Assembly (NCBI GenBank): GCA_949130495.1
Contig: OX422208.1
Span: 642,714,023-642,778,022, forward strand
Source of the DNA: Sambucus nigra
Lineage: Eukaryota > Streptophyta > Magnoliopsida > Dipsacales > Adoxaceae
Reading direction: 5' to 3'
DNA length: 64,000 bases
In this document: positions 22,745-33,361 of the stretch, in pieces
Layout of the letters: each line of letters opens with the position of its first letter
Position numbering within the stretch: position 1 is the stretch's first letter
Translations under genes and position numbers: made by a program
The notes under the pieces: model-generated
What the model saw: only the letters and a program-made list of their open reading frames with translations
Told to the model about the DNA's origin: nothing
Database searches by the model: none

Positions 22745-23827
22745 GTGGGGACAGAGATTAGTAGTTTGGTATTACCTACGGACATGTTAGTCTTAGATAT
22801 GCATGAGCATGATGTTATTATTGGTATGGATAGGCTCGCAGCTTATAGAGCCAGGATTGATTGCTTCGGTGGGAGCATTGTTTTTGTCATTCCGGGGCAA
22901 GAGATGTTTGTAGTGGCGATGCCTCACCCAGAGGGAGGTTCGACCGCTCATTTGTATTACCTAGAGGAGGATACCTCTAAGGAGGTTGTGATTCCCTTAG
23001 ATTCGATCCCAGTTGTCAGGGAGTATTCCGATGTGTTTCAGGAGATACCAAGCCTACCCCCCAGTCGAGAGATAGACTTTGTTATAAATTTATTGCCAGA
23101 TACGAGACCTATAGCACGCGCACCGTACCGTATGGCTCCGGCAGAGATGTGAGAGCTACAAGATCAGATAGAGCAGCTGTTAGGTCAGGGCTTCATTCGT
23201 AGGAGTACCTCACCTTGGGGCGCTCCAGTTTTATTTATGAAGAAGAGAGATGGTTCACTGAGATTGTGTGTAGACTACCGGGAGCTGAACAAGGTCACGA
23301 TACGGAATAAATATCCTTTGCCTCGAATCGATGATCTATTCGACCAGCTGAGGGGAGCAACTTTCTTTTCGAAGATAGATCTGAGGTCGGGGTACCATCA
23401 GCTACGTATTAGGGAGCAGGACGTCTTGAAGACTGCTTTCTTAACGAGATATGGTTCCTACGAGTTTTGGGTTATGCCTTTTGGTTTAACCAACGCTCCA
23501 GCCGTGTTTATGGACTTGATGAATAGGGTGTTCAGAGAGTTCCTAGATCAGTTCGTCATTATCTTCATTGATGACATTCTGGTATATTCCCAGACAGAGG
23601 AGGAGCACGTCGAGCATTTGAGGCAGGTTTTGCAGACGCTACGTCAGAACGAGCTGTATGCAAAATATGAGAAGTGCGGGTTTTGGCTGAAGGAGGTTCA
23701 GTTTTTGGGGCATATTATTTCCGACCGGGGGATATCTGTTGATCCGGGTAAGGTATCCGCGGTGAGAGAGTGGGGACATCACACGACACCGACTGAGATC
23801 CATAGTTTCTTGGTCCTAGCAGGATAA
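22745..23827 (+). pseudogene. G1 reverse transcriptase
   Basis: Continues the gag-pol frame. The protease tail includes the IIGMDRLAAYRA segment, then the linker to RT (VVREYSDVFQEIPSLPP). RT motifs in order are VNLLPDTRPI-like at about 23080, [11 protein letters not shown] at 23249, [16 protein letters not shown] at about 23372, [19 protein letters not shown] at 23447-23503 and the catalytic box FIDDILVYS at 23564-23590 (usually YIDD), then GHIISDRGI. Catalytic aspartates are intact. In-frame stops at 23150 (TGA) and 23825 (TAA) break it; the first could be a simple C-to-T change in an arginine codon. Confidence 0.9.
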
Positions 23828-24345
23828 CACAGGAGGTTTATTCGGGGTTTCTTAAAGATAGCGGGTCCTTTGATACATCTGACTCGTAAAGGTGTGCCGT
23901 TCATTTGGAGTGATGCCTGTCAGTTGGCATTCGATGAGTTGAAGGACAAGTTGACTTCAGCACCTGTGTTAGCACTGTCGAGACTGGGAGTTGAGTATCT
24001 AGTTTACACCGATGCGTCCTTACAAGGACTTGGAGGTGTATTGCAGTAGGAGAGTCAGGCCATAGCTTATGCTTCCCGTAAGCTTAAGCCTCACGAGAAG
24101 AATTACCCCACTCATGATTTGGAGTTTGCGGCAGTGGTATTTGCCCTTCGGATTTGGAGACATTATCTTTTGGGGGAGAAGTTTCGATTGTTCACGGACC
24201 ACAAGTCCCTACAATACCTGTTCACGTAGAAGGAGTTGAATATACGGCAACGGAGGTGGCTTGAGTTTGTGAAGGACTATCAGTTTAATATCCAATATCA
24301 CTCGGGGAAGGCAAATGTGGTAACAGACGCGTTGAGCCGTAGGCC
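23828..24345 (+). pseudogene. G1 RNase H
   Basis: Same frame, after the RT stop. YTDASLQGLGGVL near 24005 supplies the first catalytic aspartate, [13 protein letters not shown] the glutamate, [10 protein letters not shown] the second aspartate and VVTDALSR near 24320 the last acidic position. Stops at 24047 (TAG) and 24227 (TAG) interrupt it. The second looks like an A-to-T change in a lysine codon, the first a C-to-T change in a glutamine codon. Confidence 0.9.
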
Positions 24346-25507
24346 AGTAGATGAGGTGGCAGGGGTGTGGAAGGCAAAGTGGAAGGAGTTGGGACACAAG
24401 GATGCAGTGGCCCGATCATTCATGTCGGTGATGATTGTTACACCGCAGATTATCACGAGAGTGGTAAAGGCACAAGCAGATGACTCGTTCTGTCAGGAGC
24501 AGATAGTTCTCTTATTAGCAGAGGGAGCCGAGTCCTATACCGTTAGCTCAGACGGGGGATTACACTTTAATGGGAGACTGGTAGTTACGGAAGGGGAGGA
24601 ATTGCGACACGAGGTGATGGCAGAGTCGCACGGCTCACGGTTCGTGGTACATCCCGGTGGGGACAAAATGTACCAAGACATGAGACGACAGTATTGGTGG
24701 AGCGGGATGAAGAGAGATATTGCCGTGTTTGTTTCTAAATGCGCCACTTGTCAGCTGGTAAAAGTGGATCATCAGAGACCGGCAGGACTTCTACAGCCAT
24801 TGGAGGTCCCGATGTGGATGTGGGAGAGCATATCCATGGACTTTATCACGGGTTTACCTACGTCACAGAGAGGTCACGACTCCATTTGGGTAATTGTGGA
24901 TATGTTGACCAAAGTCGCTCATTTTCTACCCGTAAGAACAGACTACGCTACGGGACAGTATGCATGGCTCTTTATTGTAGAAATAGTGAGACTTCACAGG
25001 GTGCCCCTAAATATAGTGTCTGATAGAGACAAGATATTCGTTTCACGATTTTGGGAGAGTTTTCAGGAGGCCATGGGCACGGAATTGCGGTTGAGTACCG
25101 CTTATCATCCGCAGATCGATGGGCAAACCAAGCGTACAAATCAGATGCTGGAGGACATGTTGCGTATGTGCATCATTGATTTCAGGGGTGGATGGGAACA
25201 GTATCTTCCACTGGTGGAGTTTGCTTACAACAAATCCTACCAGTTCACCATTGTCATGGCTCCATTTGAGGCGTTGTACGGTAGACCTTGTCGTTCCCTA
25301 GCATATTGGTTGGAGGTGGGGGATAACAAACTACTCGGGCCGGGAGTGATTCAGGATACTTCGGCGAGGATAGAATTGATACGGAGTCGCATTCGGGTAG
25401 CTCAGGATTGGCAGAAGAGCTACGCTGATGCAAAGAGATTCTTCAGGGATTTCCAAGTGGGGGACCAAGTTTTACTCAGAGTATCTCCTATGAAGGGGAT
25501 TATATGA
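24346..25507 (+). pseudogene. G1 integrase
   Basis: Open for its whole length up to TGA at 25505. The HHCC zinc domain is intact (two histidines around ESHGSRFVVHPGG at about 24628, then CATC at 24740). The DDE core is visible: aspartate in SMDFITGLP (24830-24856), aspartate in VSDRDKIF (near 25016) and glutamate in NQMLEDMLR (near 25140). EFAYNKSYQ and MAPFEALYGRPCRS follow. This is the longest uninterrupted stretch of the element (423 codons from 24236), but with the upstream stops it is unlikely to be made as part of a polyprotein. Confidence 0.92.
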
Positions 25508-25894
25508 TTTGGAAAGAAGGGGAAGTTGGCACCGAGATATGTGGGGCCATTTCCTATCATCGAGCGGATTGGGTCTGTTGCGTATAGACTTGGGTTACCG
25601 GAGCATTTACACAGGATTCATGATGTGTTTCATATTTCCTCGCTAAGGAAATATCTTAGAGATGATTTGGCTCATTCTCACATTGCTTTGGAGGACATCG
25701 ATCTCCAGCCCGATAGCTCCTACGAGGAGGGGCCGATTGCTATTTTGGACCGAAGTGAGCGGAAACTGCAGTCAAAGATAGTTCCGTTAGTACGTGTTCA
25801 GTGGCGGCATCATAATGCCGAGGAGTCCACATGGGAGCGCGAGGATGAGATGCGCAAACGTTATCCAGAGTTGTTTTTACCAGGTACTTTCTAG
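25508..25894 (+). pseudogene. G1 GPF segment and chromodomain
   Basis: After the TGA at 25505 the frame resumes with YVGPFPIIERIGSVAYRLGLP, the GPY/F integrase tail, then HRIHDVFHISSLRKY. The last 50 residues (PIAILDRSERKL, VRVQWRHHNAEESTWERE, MRKRYPELF) form a plant chromodomain of the type that places it in the chromovirus branch; such domains are thought to guide insertion into heterochromatin. The polyprotein ends with TAG at 25892. Confidence 0.9.
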
Positions 25895-25921
25895 TTCCGA
25901 ATTTCGGGACGAAATTCTGTT

Positions 25922-25936
25922 ATTAGGGGGGAAGTA
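25922..25936 (+). promoter_or_regulatory. G1 polypurine tract
   Basis: An aggggggaag run directly before the 3' LTR, the primer for plus-strand DNA synthesis. The same context (gaatttcgggacgaaat, then the purine run) is found inverted in G3 at 42973-43010. Confidence 0.9.
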
Positions 25937-28796
25937 TGTAATACCCCGTATTTTTGTGATATTTATTTATGGGATTAATTGAATTAAATGGGTATTAATT
26001 CAGAATTAATTCGGATAAAATACTAACGAGATGTGAGTTGGTATTTGATTATAATGGGTATTATTTAATTATAATGAATATTGAATATATTGAAATTGTC
26101 GCGAAACTGAAATACGGCAATTTGGAAATTTAGTTGGGACGCACGTGTCAGTCGCGTCGGGAAAGTAATTATGTGAATTAAAAAGTGAATTTTAGTTTTA
26201 TCAACCGTATGGTTATTTTGAGTGCGCCAATGTGTTCGAAAGGGTCGAAATAGTCAGAAAACACTAGCCGGGGGTTTAGTTTGGGTCCCGGGGCATTTTC
26301 AGGCCATACCGGCAACTTAAAAGGGTATTTTGTTAATTTTGAACTTTTGGGAATAATAACCAACGAATTTTGGGACTTAATATTAGGTTATTTTGTAACC
26401 CACTAGGCCATTACTAGCACTTAACTAATTTGAGGGCTACGGGAGTTATAGGAAGAAGTGGGAGAGAAGTTAGAAGAGGTTCCCAAAGAGAAAACCACCA
26501 TCTTCAACCTTGGGAGAAAATCCATAGAGAAAGGGGAGAATCAACCCATTCACCAACACAAAATTCAGAGAACTATCTAAGGCAAGTGGTTTAATTACGT
26601 TAATTTCAAGCGAATGTTTCTTCCATGATTAGAAAATTATATATAATCGCATTGTATTGGAAGATTTATAAAAACCCATGAGATTTGAGTTATAAATTCA
26701 GAGTTTGATATAGGTTTGCATGTAGAATTGTTATTGGGTGATTGAACTAAAATAATTACTACTCTTTATGTTACAAAAACGGATTTATTTATGGAAATTT
26801 ATGATTTTATATTCTAGGGTTCTTACTCATAAGATTTGGGGAAAAACTTTGAGAAATTTGATAATTACATGATGTGTACGAAGATTTGTCCTTATATAAA
26901 TGTTGTGTTATGACCTATGAATGTTTAGTGATGATTAGAAACCTTAAAATACTGTTGGGGCGACTTTTAGATGAGATTAGAGGAGAAGAAAATTGAGAAA
27001 AACGAGATAGGAAAATTTTGGGCTCGAAACTGTCACCTCGTTAGAAGACCTGCCCAGGTCGTTCGAACGAGCCCGTTCGAACGAGCTTCTAACGAGTTGA
27101 CAGTTTGACTTCTAACGAGTTGGATGTTCGTTTGATGCCTTTCGTTCGAACGAGATCTCATTATATGCCCACCTCGTTCGAACGAGATTTCTAACGAGTT
27201 GACAGATTGGCCTTTTTGGCCCGATTTGATTTCTAATGTCCCGTAACCTGGTTTAATTGTAGAGATAACATTCCCTTGATGACTAATTGATGTATTTGGG
27301 ATATTTAGGATATATTGAGGAGTAAAACATAGAAGTGTGATTTATGAAAATTGTGGATTAGGACGTGAGTGACTAATTACGATGTGAGAGTAATTGGCGA
27401 TTTAAATGTTAATATTAATCGGGGATATGTGAATTGCGTAACATTATAAGTTGGTATAAGAATGAGAAGTATACCACTAATAAATTATGGTAATTACTAA
27501 GATGTGTGCATGCTTAGTATACGTATATGATTTTATGTGTATGACATACCTACCATACTTGCTATCACGGGAGGTTTACGTTCGCTTAGGGCCATCTAAT
27601 ATTTGTGTGCCCGAATTTAGATTGGTACCTGGAGGACATAGTTCAAGAGAATGACTTATTTGTGAGTTAATAAGACAGCTGACTATGGAGCGTAGGTATG
27701 TACGTGACCATGGATATGTTGAATTATGTTCGCCTCCATTTTTTTGTGTTATGCTTATTCTAAAAGAATTCCTGAGAGATTCGGAATTTGTAATCCTTAT
27801 GTACGTGATGTACCGGGATGGATAGCAGAGTATGTGTGCACCACAGCTTAGCCTCGGGATGCTAATGTATGGTTAAATGAAAAGGAATTGTTATGTTTAA
27901 TTGCGAGTATGATTGTAGTAACGTCTTGATAAAGATAAAAATGGATAACCTGCTGTGAAATGGTAATGCTGATAATTGAGAATCCGAGTTTAAGTAAAGC
28001 AATCTATTTAAGTGATAACATTGGGAATTCATATTGTGAATTGAGTAGGAAGGTTAGAACTTATGTCGGTTTAGTTAGATGTGAGAATCACTTGAATGGG
28101 TATGGTACGTTAGGAGTGCACAATTAGTCGAGAGGTGAGTATTTCATGTGAGTGCACGTCCTAACATGTATTTTGCATTCATTATTTTAATGTTATTAAA
28201 GCACTTGCTGTTTTTAAAATACTCTCCACTTTCGGGCTCTGACCCGTTTGCTTTCAAATATATTTTTGTAAAAACCTTTTAGGTGCCCAGCCACAAGGAC
28301 ACCATGCATAGGATTTCCATTCAGGTGACGAGCTATAGTTGTTGTGGAAGTTACAGGGCCTTGCTAGTAGACGCTTCCTTTGGTTTTGATTCCATATTTA
28401 GTTCCATCATTTGTAGGGCATGTCGCCCATTTCTTTTGGAGACATTTCTTATTTCAGTTATTCAGATCTTTGGCATGTAATTAATTCAGGATTCAGACTT
28501 GTTTTATTATTTCAGTTGTGGGATTGTTGTGAGGAGTATTTCCTCCAGACTTACTATTATTTATTAGTTATTCTATTACTTCTTTATGGTGAATGGTTAT
28601 GTTGTTCCTTCATAATTCTTTTATTGCGTGTTAATCAGATTTAATTTAAAATTTGACAACTTACTTTTTAAATACAAGGTGGTTAGTAATCATTAAATGT
28701 TTTCGACAGTGATGCTATTAACTGAACCAACTTGGCATTTTGAATTAATTTAATAAAGGAGTAGCTACCCGGTATTTAATTAGTCGAGGGGTCACA
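25937..28796 (+). repeat. 3' LTR of G1
   Basis: Sister of 18589-21448. Besides substitutions it has an extra palindrome copy at 27072 and lacks a block of roughly 30 bases present near 20505-20535 in the 5' LTR, so the equal lengths are coincidental. Confidence 0.95.
27059..27190. repeat. Palindrome cassette in G1 3' LTR
   Basis: As in the 5' LTR, but with cgttcgaacgag in two tandem copies at 27060 and 27074, then single copies near 27143 and 27174. Confidence 0.85.
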
Positions 28797-28801
28797 CATA
28801 T

Positions 28802-30425
28802 GATATTCTTACCTTGATAAAACTTTATAAAGAAATTTACTTCTCCAATATTTTCTTTCTCAAATTATTTTATTATTTTTTTACGAGACCATGCTGGACA
28901 TACCAAAACTCTTATAACTTTTATAAACTCGTAAGTATACATTTTGGCCCTTATTTCTCCTTCACTTTACTATTTATCCCTTCAACTTCCATCGCAAATT
29001 CTCTCATAACTGATCCATCCCACTTGTACTGATTGTATATCGGCTAACACATCCAATATCTCAAAAGTCGTGCCACAACTTGAGTGTTTTTCCACTCAAA
29101 ACATAATATTGTTGTTATAATATGTGTAATGATAATTAATAACACACTCCAATAAAATATTATGATGACCTTGCAAACGTCCTACCCTAATCTACGTTTT
29201 GGGCTTCAAGAGAAACGCTCCCTTTTTCATTCTACAATTAGTGCAACATCTTTCGATGTCTCTTCAACTATAAATGTATACTCATAATGAACCTATTTAA
29301 GGACATCTTGTAACTTGGTGTACTTTTTTCCACATGTACAATAAGCACTTCTAAATGGGCCTCATCTCCTAACTAATACTCGCTCTCCCTATTGGGGTCC
29401 TTGACCTTAAACTTTAGTAAACTGCAGGTCTCTATTGCCATGATTTCCAATCATAATATACTGGTTCCTCCTACTATAAAAGTCCTCATGAGGATCCTTT
29501 TGATCCTAAAATTCAATAATAGCATCATCTCTCCGCATCTTAGTTATGTCTAGACCATTCATTTCTCCATTTTTGGCTAATCTCTTATGAGAATTTACCC
29601 TATACTGCCAAAGCATCTATATGACAATCACTATCGAGTTTCGTAACATAAACTTCTTAATCGACCAATTAAGACCTCGAATGACACAACCCTTCTCCTT
29701 TTCCTTTTTGTCCGTGTCTTAGGGACAAGTGTAGATAAATTTCTGAATTATTATTAGTATTTGGTTACGTTATGTGAACCTTGCTCTAGGGTGTGTAACT
29801 CCCTCTTTTAAAATTACAATGGCATGGGGAAATGTTTATCATCTAACCTCATCATAACCTCTTCATAAGTCAATCAATACCTCTTCTCGAGTGTGATGAT
29901 TCCTTCTCACAATTATAAAGCATTCTCGGTTAGTGTAAAGGTAACCAACATCTATTTTACACCTTCGTTCATTCCACCATCCTAAGGTGTCTCTCCAAGA
30001 CTCACCTCCATTTATAGGCCACTATTGGGTCAAATCCCTAATAACATGGGTGGATTACCTTTATGAAAACTTTCCCTTACCTTTTCCCAAAATGATATGG
30101 GAATTCCTTCTTATTTCACTGGTTGAGTTCTCGTTATCTGGATTCTTATCTCAACTCCAACTGATGTGGCTCTCAAATGATTACTTCTAAGTGACCAGCT
30201 ATCGCCATAAACCGACATTGTTCGATTTGTTCCACTAAACCCCTTGTTGCATTATTAATAAGGGCTCTCCCAGATTCTCTCATCCTACTGTTCACCACCC
30301 GAATAAATAGGAACAAAATTTATATTAAACTAAAAGTCTAAAGATATTACAAATCCACAAAATGTATCAAAGAATAATATGCAAAAATCTAGCATATACC
30401 TGTAACCCTCGAGGCATAGGACCAT
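28802..30425 (-). mobile_element. G2 internal region, 5' half, decayed
   Basis: Continuation of G2 after the G1 insertion, up to the G2 primer site. By position it should hold gag and early pol on the minus strand, but I recognised no motif with confidence. Only short frames (below 75 codons) are present. Confidence 0.6.
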
Positions 30426-30437
30426 GATCTGATACCA
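30426..30437 (-). promoter_or_regulatory. G2 primer binding site, tRNA-iMet
   Basis: The minus strand reads tggtatcagatc, one base off the usual primer site, two bases from the LTR boundary at 30440. Confidence 0.85.
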
Positions 30438-30439
30438 AC

Positions 30440-32594
30440 TGTGACACCCCATAATTTTTAATAATTATATTGATCAAGTCTAGTTACTAAATATTAAAGT
30501 TTGCCAACAATATATAAATATCATTATAAGCATGAAGTAAGGATCAATTCAGAAGACATACACAATTATAGGAACGATAGTAAACCTCGGTTAAATTATA
30601 TGAATAGAATAACTATTCAAAACCATGAGAGTACTTAAATTATTACAAGCCAAACTACTCAAAAATTAAAAATCTCCAACACCAAATAGTACAATACTAA
30701 GATAGACCTCACATATGCCGACACAAAATAAAATAATAAGTATAGCTCTGACACCTACGTCTCCAAAAAATGGCAGTGACAATAAAGAATGACTGAGTGA
30801 TTTAAAATAAAGCTACATTCGGTACTTAGGAGCGCCTGTAACAACGCGAAGGATAAAATTCTATGCACTCGAGTAGTAAAACTATCAATCATAAATATCA
30901 TTAATAGTCTCTATAGTATGTAAAATTCTAATTACATTCCACGTATAACAAGTCTAATTTATCTAATCATGCGCTTCCCATTTTCATACCCTTGCCTTAG
31001 AATATTTCATCATGGTACACATTAGTATAGTACAATAGATTCCCAAAGGCAGAATTTAAATCTAAATGTTAACATGTAAAGGACAAGAATGCAGGCTCTA
31101 AACTGAAATATCTTAACATTATCGAAACCATCATCACATATTAGTCTCATTATTCACATTAATGGACATTACATGTTTATCATACTAGATATAAGGATTC
31201 ATTTAAATAATAGGCACAGTGGTCAACATACATTTCATATGACTTTTTATCAGACATTCATTTATCACATTGTGGTCAAATGATTGATATTAATGGGCAA
31301 TACATGTTTGATATAGAGGGAGTTGTGTTTTATTAACACGAGAATAATATGGTATTATTAATGTATGATAAAGTTCCAATATTTATACAAGTCACTATTA
31401 GTTTCATAATTCATTTATTGGGCTTAGGGAACTCAATTGTCAAATTTTAGATATTCTTTTAGATTAAACACCCTTTACTAAAATGGTCATAACTCCCTAC
31501 TCGAAAGTCCAAGTGACCAGATTCAAAGATCATTGGAAAAATAAGATCCAGACCTTTCCCTTGGTGTGTGTGTATATATATATATAATGTTATGATTTAA
31601 TGTAAAAGTATAATGACGTGCATTTGAAGTGACGTTATAATGTTTGTCAAGATATTCTGTCACATTAAGCACCCTTAACTAAAACGACCATATCTCCCGA
31701 CTTAGTAGTCCAAATGACTCGATTCAATGTCTAAGATCCATACCTTTTTTTTATTTATGACATTCTAATTCAATGTACACGAAGAATGTTTGAAGTGACG
31801 TTAATCTTTTAATAATTGGGTTCATTCATGTGTTTGTCAAAAATCCCAATTTTTAAATACATGTAACACCCTAATTATATCTAAATGATTTTAAGAATTT
31901 ACAAAACATCATTTAGGTAAAATATTAACACCATTAAAGGAGATAGTAGTATTATCTTCCCTGGTACGAAGAACAAAAAAGCACAACGTGTAGAGAAATT
32001 CCCAAAGTGTAGAAACAAATCCCCCATAAGTCAAAAGTAGTATTATTCTTGAACTTGGTTGAGTCTTTTTCCAAAAATAAAATTTAGGATTTGTAAAGTG
32101 TTTGGAGTAAAACAATTTGTAAGGTGAACGTAAGAAAAGTTGCGAAATTTGGTGTAGAAAATTAGTATAGAGAGTAGAGAATTGGTGTATAGATTTGGCG
32201 GGGAGTTGTTGTAAAATGAAATTGATATTTCTTTTTAGTTTATATATTAATTCCTCCTAATATTGACAACCATGTTTTGACCCTCACCTTACATTGTTCC
32301 CAATATAAGTTCCAATTACCCATCTACCCATGCTTTTAAGTGAAAATTCCATTTTTTATTCAATTATTATTTTGCCACAATTTTAAATTTCAATTTGCTT
32401 TCATAAAATTCTAAATTATAATTAAACCACCCTATAATTGTTCCAACTTGAAACGTTTTTATAAAACTTAATTTCTCACTCAAATAATTATAAATTCAAG
32501 TCTTTGATTAAAATAATTATCTCCAATCATTTCAAATTCACAAAAATTAATTATTTAATTAACTAAAAATCTTTTAAAATTATGAGGTATTACA
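30440..32594 (-). repeat. 5' LTR of G2
   Basis: The plus strand begins tgtgacacccc and ends gaggtattaca, as in the other minus-strand LTRs. It is shorter (2155 bp). It carries two copies of a block (near 31470 and 31665) with ctaaaa-ggtcataactcc and a catt/gattcaa segment; this block is related to the triplicated 190-base unit in S4. The matching LTR piece is at 14491-15502. Confidence 0.85.
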
Positions 32595-32639
32595 AAATAG
32601 AGCATTTAATGAGGTTGATTTATTCATTTCACTTAGAAC

Positions 32640-33205
32640 GAAACTAGGGTGAGCCATAAGGAAGTATGCCTAAATATATTTTGAGACTTATGATAAAATC
32701 AACAACTGTAATGAGCAACTTGATATTGTGTCATTAAAGTTCGGTTTAGCTATATTGGAAAATCTATATCAATCTCTCACTAAGAAATCAATATGCATTA
32801 TAGATAATTGATGGAAATTAAAGATAAACTACTACAAGAGGACAAAAATATTAATTAGACTATAATATTTGTTACAAAAATCCAAAATGGTTATATGGAT
32901 GTGTGGTATCGAAAGAATAAAATTAGAAATGAACATATTTGTGAAATAGTATCATTATATTTTGTAGAGGATAAATTGAGAGAAAGTTAACTTAAATGGT
33001 TTAGGCACACCACATGTAGAACAATAAGTTCCCTTCTTAGGAAGAGTGATTTAGTTAATAATGATGGTAACCATATAGGCCTAAATTAACTTGGTCGGAT
33101 ATTTAAAAAAAAAATATGATATCATGTACTTCAATATATGATATTGCGCTGAACAACACGGATTGGAAAAATATGATTCATGTATTCAATCCAAAATATT
33201 AGAAA
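32640..33205 (+). pseudogene. LINE reverse transcriptase, 3' terminal fragment
   Basis: Plus-strand readings include MVIWMCGIERIK near 32888, then residues like the RNEHI...VEDKLRES-W segment, RPKLTWSDI near 33080 and DIALNNTDWKNMIHVFNPKY near 33143-33203. This series matches the C-terminal region of plant non-LTR retrotransposon polyproteins (MCG-x-R, W-H-R and RPK-x-W motifs). It is broken by frameshifts and stops. Only the 3' end is present, as is usual for 5'-truncated LINE copies; no poly(A) tail was identified. Confidence 0.75.
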
Positions 33206-33282
33206 AAAAACTTTGTTTAGTTGATTTGTGTAGAGTGTAGCATAGTCATCGAGTCACAAAATTACAAAGTGAGAATATATGT

Positions 33283-33283
<1 letters not shown>

Positions 33284-33356
<73 letters not shown>
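33284..33356. repeat. Compound (AC)n(TA)n microsatellite
   Basis: AC run then about 22 TA units, ending at the edge of solo LTR S3. Confidence 0.95.

Positions 33357-33361
<5 letters not shown>

Larger units (their letters stand above)
18589..28796 (+). mobile_element. Ty3/gypsy chromovirus G1, structurally complete but coding-defective
   Basis: Two LTRs of 2860 bp each (18589-21448 and 25937-28796) flank a 4.5-kb internal region with primer site, gag-pol remnant and polypurine tract in the right order. The 5-bp flanks catat (18584-18588 and 28797-28801) are a perfect target duplication. Pol order protease, RT, RNase H, integrase, chromodomain, together with tRNA-iMet priming and very long LTRs, fits the Tekay/Del chromovirus lineage. 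It inserted into G2. Nine in-frame stops and a missing capsid region mean this copy could not encode its own particle. Confidence 0.95.
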
